Source: Candidatus Aminicenantota bacterium
Lineage (GTDB): Bacteria; Acidobacteriota; Aminicenantia; UBA2199
Assembly (NCBI GenBank): GCA_011772425.1
Contig: WVZO01000578.1
Location: 1 to 35,829 of the forward strand
DNA: 35,829 nt
Direction of reading: 5' to 3'
The position numbers were made by a program, and so were the translations under genes. Each line of letters starts with the position of its first letter. Positions within the stretch are counted from its first letter, which is position 1. Below the pieces are notes generated by a model, which was not told where the DNA came from, did not search any database, and saw nothing but the letters and a program-made list of their open reading frames with translations. Below are positions 1 through 9,800 of the stretch, piece by piece.

Positions 1-28
1 ATCGATTACCATCAGGCCGAAATTTTAG
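1..28 (+). CDS. 3' end of an upstream gene (partial)
   Basis: Only the last eight codons and a TAG stop (26-28) are visible. Read in frame from base 2 they give SITIRPKF-stop. The downstream LVIVD protein ends in ITIRPKF-stop, and the last 25 bases of the two genes (4-28 and 3503-3527) differ at only two positions. The upstream gene is therefore probably a paralogue, or at least shares the same C-terminal module. The gap to the next start is 16 bases, so the two are probably cotranscribed. Nothing more can be said about function. Confidence 0.6.
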
Positions 29-32
29 GAGT

Positions 33-37
33 AGGAG
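33..37 (+). promoter_or_regulatory. ribosome binding site of the LVIVD gene
   Basis: AGGAG lies seven bases before a GTG codon at 45. It supports GTG as the start, since the frame then opens directly into a basic n-region and a hydrophobic signal peptide. Confidence 0.65.
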
Positions 38-44
38 AATAAAG

Positions 45-3000
45 GTGGAAAAACGAAGATTTATTTGTTTATTCCTGGTTGGGGTTGTATTTCTCTTTTC
101 CATACAACTCATGGGCGAAGAGGTCACGATTACCAAAGTAGGGGAGTGGTGCGCAGCAAGTTACCATGATGTTCTTATCGAAGGAAATTATGCATACTGT
201 GCCGCAGGGTATGCAGGTCTTGATATAATCGATATCAGTCAACCAGCCAATCCCCAAAAGACAGGAAATATTGCTGCACCGGCGAAAGTGAGAAAGATAC
301 ATAAAATCGGACCATACATTTATCTAACGGTAGAAGACGTGGGATTATGGATAATTGACGTATCCATTCCTGCGCTTCCGACACGGGTGGGATATTTGTC
401 CGGTCTGGGCAATGTTAACGAGATGGCCGTCAAGGGAGACTATGCGTATATTGTGAATTATAATGGTTTACGTATCATCGATGTGTCGAATCCATCCTCG
501 CCATTCCAGGTAAATTTTTATGAACGTTCGCATTGCAAAGGTATTTCCATTAGCGGTCAATACGCCTATTTAATTCGTAATTATGGGGGGCTGGAAGTCC
601 TGGACATCTCAAATCCAACTGAACCTGTTCATATTGGCAGTTTTGAAGATATCGAAGACCCGGGAAGGCATTGTATCGTTGATAACCGGTTGTATATTAT
701 CTTTAAATATTGGGGAGGTTTCAAGATAATCGACATTTCCGATCCCCGGGCACCGTCATTAGCAGGCACTTATGAAGCAATTGGCGGTATTAAGTCCCAT
801 ATCGCTGTAAAAGGAAACCATGTATTCCTTGAAAGAAGTCATCCCACCGTTGATCTGGATGTATCTCATTCAATAGAAGTGGTGGACATATCGAATCCCG
901 CCAATCCCATCAGTGTCGGGTACACAAGCGCTTCTTACGGTTCACCTTCGGGAATTATTGTAAAGGGGGACTATGTTTACACCGCCAACTATTATACGGG
1001 ACTGCGTATTTTTGATATTTCTGACCCCACCGCCCCGGACCTGGTGGGAAGTCATACAACCGCAGCGGGTTTAAGAAGAATCTATGTTAACGGGCAATAT
1101 GCTTATGCGGCTTCCAGGTACAGTGGATTGGTGATACTGGATATTTCCCATCCCTCCCATCCCAAATGTGTCGGGCAGTTGGATATGGACAGCCGGGTAT
1201 ACGATGTTTATGTCGCGGGCAATTATGCTTATGCAGCAACTTATGATAACGGTTTATATATAATTGATATTCGTGAACCCGCTACTCCGAATTTGGTAGG
1301 GCATTTGGATACGGATACATCCAACCTTTACACCCTTGACGGTAGTCACAGGGATATTGGCATTTTTGTTAAAAGTAATCATGCTTTTCTGGCTGAAGGG
1401 AGAGGTGGCTTGAAGATCATTGATATTTCCGATCCTTCCCGGCCATGTTTAGCCGGTGAATTTTATGGAAAGGGCTGGGCATCGGGCGTTTTTGTTAAGG
1501 ACGATTATGCTTACCTGGCTTCAAGGTCGTATTACCCCAATAGAGAGGATCTCGTTAAAGGAAGTTTTCAAATTATCGATGTATCTGATCCTTCTGATCC
1601 TTTCCTGACGGGCGAAATTGTACCGGGACCAACTGACACGATAGATGCCATCAATGTCTATGTTTACGAAGACTATGCTTATATTGCCGATTTGAAAAAA
1701 GGATTACAAATTATAGATGTGTCTAACCCGGCATCTCCGGTCTTAAAGGAAACCTTTGACATTTCAGGATATACTAAGGGATTTCATTGTGATGGAAAAT
1801 ATGCGTATTTGACAAATAACGAAGAAGGGGTCGTAGTGGTGGACATAACCAATCCATTCGCCCCCACCCTTGTCGGTAGTTACCCAATGAGTTCCAGTGC
1901 TTATGGGATTTTTGGGAGTCAACAACATATATACGTAACAGATTACAACGAAGATAAGGTGTGCGTTTTTGAAACCCGGGATACTTCTTCTCTCAGTCAA
2001 CAAATAAACCTCAGCCATCGCAATCTTTACTTTGGAGCCGATCGTTCACATTGCACCGAGATACAGGTTATTTTAATAGATGTCAGTGCTGGCCATAGCC
2101 TGGAATGGAATGCAGCGACAGATCAGGAGTGGCTGAATTGTTTTCCCGGTTCCGGGATAAACAAAGGGGAATTATTTGTTTGGGTTGAGCCGGCTTCACT
2201 GGCACCGGGTACTTATACCGGCACCATTACTGTTTCTTCCTCACAGGCTGTTAATTCTCCCCAAACCGCTGCGGTCGAGTTGACGGTATATCTGACTGCT
2301 CAGACATCCGGCCCATTTGGTGTATTTGCCACACCGGTGGAAGGGGCATTAACCAGCGGCAGTATCCCGGTTACCGGGTGGGCCCTGGATGATATTGGAG
2401 TGCAATGTGTAGAAATCTTCAGAGAAGAAGGAAAGAGTTTGATTTACATTGGTGATGCCGTGTTTGTGGACGGCGCCAGACCGGATGTAGAGCAGGTTTA
2501 CCCCGGATATCCGATGAATTACAAAGCGGGTTGGGGATACATGATGCTCACCAATTTTTTACCCGGCGGTGGAAACGGTACCTTTAAAATCCATGCCATT
2601 GCCACCGACCTGGAAGGAAACCAGGTGACATTAGGCACGAAAACCATCATATGTGACAATGCCAATGCAGTTAAACCCTTTGGCGCCATCGATACGCCCA
2701 CACAAGGCGGAACTGCATCGGGTAGTCAATTTATTAATTATGGCTGGGTGTTAACGCCTTTGCCCAATACTATCCCCACCGACGGTTCCACCATCCGGGT
2801 CTGGGTGGACGGTGTTTTCGTGGGAAACCCGGTTTACAACCAGTACAGGCAGGATATTGCGAATTTATTTCCCGGTTACAACAACAGTAATGGGGCCGTG
2901 GGTTATTTTTACCTGGACACCACGCAGTATGAAAACGGCGTGCATACCATTCAATGGACTGCCGTGGATGATGCGGGAAATACCGATGGCATAGGAAGCC

Positions 3001-3527
3001 GTTATTTCACAATACAGAATACAGATGGTGCCTCCGATTATCGAAATCAGTCGGCGGCAGAGTTAAGTTTAAGTGGAATTTCCGAGATTCCTTCAGATTA
3101 CTTTCAACCTGTCAGGTTTAGAAAGGGATATAACGAGCCTAATAAATCATCTATCATATATCCTCATGACAAAGGTGCGATAAAAATTGAACTTAAAGAG
3201 TTGGAACGATTAGTCCTACAACTCAATAGTAGTAATTTTGGAGAGGATTTAGAGAGTTTTTCGAGATTACACTTAGCACTTAACACCAAACACTTAACAC
3301 CAAAAAACGCCTCTTCTCGTCGGTACACGTGCGCAGGATACCTGGTGGTGGGTAGTGCATTAAGGCCATTACCTATTGGCTCGACCTTTGATTCGGAAAG
3401 AGGCGTTTTTTATTGGAGTCCGGGACCGGGATTTGTGGGCAATTACCGGTTAGTGTTTATTGAAATTGATCCATTGGGGAATAAGAAAAAGAAAGAAGCA
3501 TTGATTACTATCAGGCCGAAATTTTAA
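45..3527 (+). CDS. Secreted LVIVD-repeat beta-propeller protein with Ig-like C-terminal domains
   Basis: This 1160-residue protein starts at GTG with a Sec signal peptide: KRR, then a hydrophobic stretch to about residue 23. From about residue 30 to 660 there are about 14 repeats of roughly 40-45 residues. Each has a G-x-Y-A-Y strand and a GL-x-IIDIS-x-P-x-x-P strand, the LVIVD repeat hallmark, which folds as beta-propeller blades. A BACON-like beta-sandwich segment follows (about 668-755), then two Ig-like modules beginning PFGVFATPVEG and PFGAIDTPTQG (about 758-1000), and a last Ig-like module near 1100-1160. There are no catalytic motifs, so an extracellular or surface binding or scaffold role is likely. 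The family is common in environmental bacteria but poorly characterised. Residues about 1076-1090 are encoded by a 7-bp-period tandem repeat. No link to the neighbouring peptide synthetases can be read from the sequence. Confidence 0.85.
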   Translation: MEKRRFICLFLVGVVFLFSIQLMGEEVTITKVGEWCAASYHDVLIEGNYAYCAAGYAGLDIIDISQPANPQKTGNIAAPAKVRKIHKIGPYIYLTVEDVGLWIIDVSIPALPTRVGYLSGLGNVNEMAVKGDYAYIVNYNGLRIIDVSNPSSPFQVNFYERSHCKGISISGQYAYLIRNYGGLEVLDISNPTEPVHIGSFEDIEDPGRHCIVDNRLYIIFKYWGGFKIIDISDPRAPSLAGTYEAIGGIKSHIAVKGNHVFLERSHPTVDLDVSHSIEVVDISNPANPISVGYTSASYGSPSGIIVKGDYVYTANYYTGLRIFDISDPTAPDLVGSHTTAAGLRRIYVNGQYAYAASRYSGLVILDISHPSHPKCVGQLDMDSRVYDVYVAGNYAYAATYDNGLYIIDIREPATPNLVGHLDTDTSNLYTLDGSHRDIGIFVKSNHAFLAEGRGGLKIIDISDPSRPCLAGEFYGKGWASGVFVKDDYAYLASRSYYPNREDLVKGSFQIIDVSDPSDPFLTGEIVPGPTDTIDAINVYVYEDYAYIADLKKGLQIIDVSNPASPVLKETFDISGYTKGFHCDGKYAYLTNNEEGVVVVDITNPFAPTLVGSYPMSSSAYGIFGSQQHIYVTDYNEDKVCVFETRDTSSLSQQINLSHRNLYFGADRSHCTEIQVILIDVSAGHSLEWNAATDQEWLNCFPGSGINKGELFVWVEPASLAPGTYTGTITVSSSQAVNSPQTAAVELTVYLTAQTSGPFGVFATPVEGALTSGSIPVTGWALDDIGVQCVEIFREEGKSLIYIGDAVFVDGARPDVEQVYPGYPMNYKAGWGYMMLTNFLPGGGNGTFKIHAIATDLEGNQVTLGTKTIICDNANAVKPFGAIDTPTQGGTASGSQFINYGWVLTPLPNTIPTDGSTIRVWVDGVFVGNPVYNQYRQDIANLFPGYNNSNGAVGYFYLDTTQYENGVHTIQWTAVDDAGNTDGIGSRYFTIQNTDGASDYRNQSAAELSLSGISEIPSDYFQPVRFRKGYNEPNKSSIIYPHDKGAIKIELKELERLVLQLNSSNFGEDLESFSRLHLALNTKHLTPKNASSRRYTCAGYLVVGSALRPLPIGSTFDSERGVFYWSPGPGFVGNYRLVFIEIDPLGNKKKKEALITIRPKF
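3269..3305 (+). repeat. Degenerate 7-bp tandem repeat inside the LVIVD gene
   Basis: Units read ACTTAGC, ACTTAAC, ACCAAAC, ACTTAAC, ACCAAAA. The repeat is read in frame in a linker before the last Ig-like module. It shows that this kind of repeat is not confined to the synthetase genes. Confidence 0.65.
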
Positions 3528-3650
3528 AAGACAAAAAATGTTGCGTCTTTAAATTAAAAACACAAAAGATGATTCTAATTACTACCAAATTAAAAAACAT
3601 GAAGAATAATATAAAATGTACTCCAGGGGAGTAAGCAACAATTTTTGGGA

Positions 3651-3679
3651 TTTAAATCCTCTTTTTTATATGCTATGAT
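3651..3679 (+). promoter_or_regulatory. Candidate sigma70-type promoter for the NRPS genes
   Basis: TTTAAA (3651-3656) and TATGAT (3674-3679) are separated by 17 bases, matching the -35 and -10 consensus at 4/6 and 5/6. The region is AT-rich, so a chance match is possible. It lies about 215 bases upstream of the NRPS-1 start and upstream of the hairpin at 3771. Confidence 0.3.
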
Positions 3680-3770
3680 GAAAAATCAGAGCAATTACCA
3701 TCAGATACACCCGCTCAATTTTTTATTCGATCACGAAAACCTGGGATAAAAATTAGTGAAATTAACGTTT

Positions 3771-3841
3771 GGTAACCGGCTTTAATTTCATTTCATCAAT
3801 CGATGTGCCGGTGGGTTACTTTTCCAATTTTTTTTCTTTTT
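3771..3841 (+). terminator. Hairpin plus T-run: terminator or leader attenuator
   Basis: GGTAACCGGC (3771-3780) can pair with GCCGGTGGGTTAC (3807-3819) with a small bulge and a loop of about 26 bases. A T-rich tract follows to about 3841. The layout resembles a rho-independent terminator. It sits between the candidate promoter and the NRPS start, so it could attenuate transcription into the operon or simply end transcripts from the LVIVD gene. The loop is long and the stem imperfect. Confidence 0.35.
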
Positions 3842-3894
3842 GAGGTGACATTCAAACACCAGGAGCGGGAGCATATTCAAGGATAAAGGCAAAA

Positions 3895-6800
3895 ATGAAA
3901 AAAATCGACAAACATGATATCCGGGATATCCTTGCATTAACCCCAATGCAAGAAGGCATGCTTTTTCAATATCTAAAAAATCCGGGAAGTGATCGTTATT
4001 GTGCCCAATTATGCCTGGATATATCCGGTGAAATCGATGTCCTTTGTTTCAAAAGGGCCTGGGATTTTGTCGTAGAAACTCATGAGATGCTGCGGACTGT
4101 TTTTCGTTGGGAGAAGTTAGAAAACCCGGTCCAGGTCATTTTAGCAAAGCATGAACTTCAACCCGGTTATTATGACCTTTCGGATAAACGCAGGAAAAAG
4201 TGGAAAAACGAACTGGAAAATTTAAAAATAAAAGACAGGCAGCGTATTTCGGACCTGGAGCAAGTGCCTTTCAGGGTTACCCTATGCAAGACAGGGGAGA
4301 GGAAATATGTGATGATTCTCAGTAATCATCATATCCTGTATGACGGCTGGAGTAATGGTATTATTTTGAAAGAATTTTTTAATGCTTACGATGCGCTGTG
4401 CCGCGGCAAAGAATGGGTGATACCGGTTAAAAGGAAATTTAAAGAATTTGTCAAAAGTGTTCAAAATCGTGATATATATAAGCAAGAAGAATTCTGGAGG
4501 GCATATCTAAAGGGGTTTGATACTCAAACCGGGTTTTCCATCAAACAAAAAAGAAAGGGAACAGGGATTACCCGCACAGGAACGTATCAATTTAGATTTG
4601 CAAGTGTGGAAAAGAAGACATTAGAGGATTTTGTTAAGGGGCGGCGGATAACCCTGGCTTCGTTATTTTACGGTGCCTGGGGGATTTTGCTGCAGCGATA
4701 CAATAACAGCGATGATGTGGTTTTCGGCACCACGGTATCGGGTAGGTCCGCGAAAATACAGGGAATAGAAGAGATGGTGGGGCTGTTTATAAATACCCTG
4801 CCGCTGCGGGTGCAGCGCATTTCCCATGAAAAAACAGCACAATTATTAAATCAACTAGATAACACCCTGCACAGCAGGGAAACATATGAAACCGTTTCCC
4901 CGGCGAAAATAAGAGAGTGCAGCGAGATCGAACATAACGAAGAACTTTTCGATACCCTGGTGACCATAGAGAATTATCCCTTAGACCTTCATTTAATGAA
5001 AAAAACGGGTGACGGTAAACTAACCGTGGATTCGTATTCCCTAATTGAAGCAACCCACTATGATTTAGCCGTCGGCATAACGGTTTTTAATGATATTGAA
5101 TTCATTTTTACTTATAATAGGGAACTCTTTGAAGAAGAAAGCATTAAACGGTTATCCTGTCATCTCCGGCGTATTATAGAAGATGTGGTAGAAAATCCCG
5201 GCAAAGCGGTATCCGATATAGAAATTTTAACGGAAGAAGAGAAAAAAACGCTCCTGTTTGATTTTAATAATACCGCAGCGGAATATCCCAGGGATAAAAC
5301 CCTTCAGCAATTATTTGAGGAGCAAGCGGCTGAGACACCTGACGGTGTCGCTTTAGTTGGCAGTTGGCAGGGGGTGGCACCCCCAACCGATAAGGGGGCA
5401 GTTGGCAAGAAAGAAAAGATGCACATCATTTACAGGGTATTAAATGAAAAGGCCAATCAACTGGCTGAAATTTTAAGAGAAAAAGGTGTCCTGGCGGACG
5501 ATATTATTGCAGTTATGATGGAGCGTTCCCTTGAAATGATTATTGGAATTTTAGGGATTTTAAAGGCAGGCGGCGCCTATTTACCGATAGACCCGGAATA
5601 CCCGGAGGAGCGGAAGCAATACATGCTGGCCGACAGCGGTGCGAAGATATTATTAACAAATTTGTCCGAAGGACACCATTTTCACCATTCGTCACTCATC
5701 ACTCATCATTCAAGTCATTTATCTTATGTCTTATACACTTCAGGTTCGATGGGCCGGCCAAAGGGCGTGATGGTCCGGCATGTATCGCCGGTGAACTTTA
5801 TTTACTCCATGTACCGGGATTACAATTGTGATTTCGGTCCTTCGGACAATTGTTTATGTTTGACCAATTTTTGTTTTGATGTGAGTGTGTGTGAGATATT
5901 CATGCCACTGGTATTTGGTGCCCGTGTTGTGGTGCTGCCCCCTGAGAAGATTTTCGATCCCGGGGAATTGGCAAAAGCGATAGTGAAGCATTCCATTACT
6001 TTTGCTTATATTCCCCCCGGGTTATTGAAAGATGTCTGTGAGCATCTCAAGCGCTCCGGGGCCGGGATTGCATTGAATAAAATGCTGGTAGGGGTGGAAC
6101 CCATCAAGGATGATATACTGGAAGAATATATGGTGTTGAATCCTTTGCTGCAAATTATCAATGGTTACGGTCCCACCGAGGCCACCATATGTGCCGCCGC
6201 CTATAAATATGAATCCCATGAACCCGAAGGCAGCCGGGTACCCATTGGTGGTCCCTTAGCCAACACGCAGATTGTGCTGCTGGATAGACATGATCACCTG
6301 GTACCGGTAGGTGTTCCGGGCGAGTTGTGCATCGCCGGGGACGGGCTGGCCAGGGGCTATTTAAACAACCCAGAGTTAACTAAACAAAAGTTTGTTTTAG
6401 CTCACAGCTCATGGCTCATAGCTGATAGGAGGGAGAAGAAAGCAAGCAGTCCTGGAGAGCTTCCTATGAGCTATGAGCTATCAGCTATGAGCTTCTTCTA
6501 CAAAACCGGTGATATAGCCCGGTGGCTGCCGGATGGGAACATCGAATTTATCGGCAGGATCGATAACCAGGTTAAAATCAGGGGGTATCGTATCGAGTTG
6601 GGGGAGATCGAGAGTTGTCTCTTAAAACACGAGAACATCCGGGCCGCAGTGGTGTCGGTAAATGAAATGAATTTGTGTGCTTATTTCATTGCAGGCATTG
6701 AATTATCCGTCTCTGGTTTGAGGGAATATTTAGCAAGGTATTTACCGGATTATATGATACCGTCTTATTTTGTGCAATTGGAAACGATCCCGTTGACCCC

Positions 6801-9800
6801 CAATGGTAAGATCGATAAAAAGGCACTGCCGGAACCCGGGACCGGAGCCGCGGTTGAAAATTATGAAGCCCCGGGCAGCGATGTCGAAAAAAAATTGGTA
6901 GACGTATGGCAGGAGGTCCTGGGAGTCCGGGGGATCGGTATTCGGGATAATTTTTTTGAATTGGGCGGCGATTCGATAAAAGCGGTCCAGGTTTCCTCGC
7001 GGCTGCAAAAGCATGGTCTGAAAATGGAAATCAGGGACCTGTTTCTTAACCCCGTCATCAAACGGTTGGGCAAACACATTAAACCCACGGCGCGTAAAAT
7101 CGATCAGGGGCCGGTGACAGGGGAGGTCCCTTTAACACCTATCCAGCGGTGGTTTTTCGAAACCGACCCTGTCGACCGTTTTCATTTTAACCAGGCGGTG
7201 ATGCTCTACAGGGAAAACGGGTTCGATGAAGCGGTTGTTGCTGAGGTATTCGGGAAAATAGCGGAACACCATGATGCGCTGCGCATGGTATACCGGTTTG
7301 AATCCGGCAGGGTAATCCAGGAGAACAGGGGAACGCAAGGGAAGTTATTTCACCTGGAAGTCATAAACGTGGGGATCGATGCGGAGATAGATAAGGAAGC
7401 CGGCCGCATACAACGGGGAATTAATTTAACCACAGGACCATTGGTTCACCTGGGGTTGTTTAAAACAAACAGGGGCGATCACCTGTTGATCGTTATTCAC
7501 CACCTGGTAATCGATGGTGTTTCCTGGCGTATATTATTGGAGGACTTTGCCGGGGGGTACCGGCAGGTCTTAAACGGAGAAGCCATATGTTTTCAGCAGA
7601 AAACAGATGCGTTTAAGGATTGGGCGCAGAAATTAGCGGCATATGGAGGAAGCGATAAGTTATTAAAGGAGCTGGACTTCTGGAAACAAATAGAGGAAGT
7701 GGAAGTACCGGCTTTACCCGGGGATTTTGAAATTTCCCGGCACCACAGGAAGGTGAAAAACAGTGTCATTGTTGGAATGGACCTGGACGCCAGGCAAACC
7801 CGGGCCTTATTAAGGGATGTGCACCGCGCTTATGGGACGGAGATAAACGACATCCTGCTGACGGCCCTGGCCCTGGCAGTCAGGGATTGGTGCACATCCG
7901 CTAGAGTGCTCATTGCCCTAGAAAGCCACGGCCGGGAAGAGATCATCAACGATATGGATATCAGCCGCACCGTGGGCTGGTTTACCGGTTTATATCCTGT
8001 TTTGCTGGATATAAGCCGGGTTTCCGGTTTACCCCATGTGATTAAACATATTAAAGAAACATTGAGACGCATCCCTGACAGGGGCATTGGTTACGGTATT
8101 TTGAAGTATCTAACCCCCGGGGATAAACGAAAAGGGGTTCAATTGCGCTGTCAGCCTGAAATCAGTTTCAACTACCTGGGGCAATTGGGTCAGGAATGGG
8201 GGAGACACAGCGACATATTTCAACGCTCTCCCTTGAAAACGGGAAACCCGGTGAGTCCTGGAAGGGAGTTCAAATATGCCGTGGACATCAACGGCATGAT
8301 TAAGGAAAACGGAGAATTGGTCCTGGAATTTTCCTTTAACCGGTATGAATACAGGAGAAGCAGTATTGAAAAATTAGCGGATTTTTATCGGGTGAACCTG
8401 GTAAAGATCATTGATCACTGCACTCAGAAAGAGAAACCGGAACGAACGCCCTCGGATTTCACCTATCCTTATCTGTCCATTGTGCAATTAGAGGCATTGA
8501 CCCGGGAAAAAGGCGATATTGAAGATATATATGCATTAACCCCCATGCAGGCGGGAATGTTGTTTCATTGGCTGGCGCATAAAGATTCCGCCGCTTATTT
8601 TGAACAGGCGGTAATATCGATAAGGGGGCCCATCGATAAGGACCTGCTGGAGAAGGGTTTCAACCGGCTGGTCCGGGAGTATGAAGTTTTACGAACCGTA
8701 TTCTATCACGAAAACCCGGACCGGCCCGTGCAAATCGTTTTGAAACAGCGGGAGGGGAAAATCCATTTTGAAGACATTTCCCGCCTGGGTGATAGAGAAC
8801 AGGAGCAGTACCTGGAGGCGTTCAGGCTCAGGGACCGGGACAGGGGGTTTGATTTAGGAAATGATATGTTGATCAGGGTGTCTTTATTAAAGACCGGGGA
8901 AGATGCGTATCGACTGGTATGGAGTTTTCATCATATTTTGATGGATGGGTGGTGTTTGGGAATAATATACGGTGAATTTATCCGTTTATACCGGTTACTG
9001 GTCCGGGGTGAGGCCGGGCCGTTGGAATTGGTGCCCGTTAATATCAACAGGTATGTGGATTATATTAAATGGCTGGAGCGGCAGGATAAGCAAGAGGGGT
9101 TGAATTATTGGCAAAAATATCTTGAAGGTTATGAAGTACCTGCCGTATTGCCGGGGTGCAAAAAGCCGCCGGAAGAGGTGAAATATTGTTTGGAAAAGCA
9201 TATGATCAAGCTGGACAGGGAGTTAAGCGTTGGTTTAAACACAGTGGTCCGGGCGAATCGCGTCACCCTGAATACGTTGTTCCAGGCGGTATGGGGAATA
9301 CTGCTGCGGGGTTACAACAATACCGGTGATGTGGTTTTCGGGGCCGTGGTATCCGGCCGTCCTGCGGATGTGGAAGGAATCGAAACCATGGTGGGGTTGT
9401 TTATCAACACGGTCCCGGTAAGAGTCACGGCAAATGGGCACCGGCGTTTTTTTCGATTACTGGAGGAATTGCAGGCGCAAGCGGCAGCGGCAAAGTCTTA
9501 TGAATACTTACCGCTGGCGGAAATCCAGTCCCATTCGTTTTTAAAGCAAGATTTAATCGATCATATCATGGTGTTTGAAAATTACCCGCTTGAGAAGCGG
9601 GTAATCGATATCAGCCGCGGCACCGGCACGGGATTTAGCGTGGAAAACCTGGAAATCTTCGAGCAAACCGGTTATCATTTTGACATCGTGATTGTCCCGG
9701 CAGAGTGTTTGACAATAACGTTTAGTTATAATGCCCGGGTATATGAGCGGGACCTGGTGGAACGGTACGGCAATCACCTGGTCCACGTATTGAAGCAGGT

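Larger units (their letters stand above)
3528..3894 (+). other. Intergenic leader before the NRPS operon
   Basis: These 367 bases are AT-rich and hold no convincing gene. They contain a sigma70-like promoter candidate (3651-3679) and a hairpin followed by a long T-rich run (3771-3841). The start of NRPS-1 at 3895 is preceded by a purine-rich AGGATAAAGG stretch (about 3879-3888), a plausible ribosome binding site. I see no tRNA, riboswitch fold or insertion sequence in it. Confidence 0.6.
3895..8490 (+). other. NRPS module 1: C-A-PCP-E
   Basis: C1 spans about residues 9-440, A1 460-985, PCP1 995-1062 and E1 1072-1500. C1 opens with LTPMQEGMLF, like C2 and C3, which follow E domains, so it resembles a D-donor (DCL) condensation domain rather than a usual fatty-acyl starter. 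The A1 pocket, read by eye against GrsA, is D-V-C-Y-L-G-G-I-C-K, which I do not recognise. The A1 P-loop reads SGSMG, with Met619 where Thr is usual. E1 has HHLVIDGVSWR, DISRTVGWFT and NYLGQ, so it looks active and the residue should be released as D. Confidence 0.85.

Noticed and set aside
3527..3550. Terminator after the LVIVD gene (AAAGAC/GTCTTT)
   Set aside because: The stem is only six AT-rich pairs with a 12-base loop and no clear T-run; too weak to call.
3690..3702. ATTACCATCAG in the leader, as in the upstream gene tail
   Set aside because: Only 11 bases match the 5-15 segment and the similarity stops there; a decayed third copy of the gene end cannot be supported.
5734..5766. A1 judged inactive because of SGSMG
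   Set aside because: Only one P-loop residue differs; the other core motifs, including A10 Lys972, are intact, so inactivity cannot be claimed.
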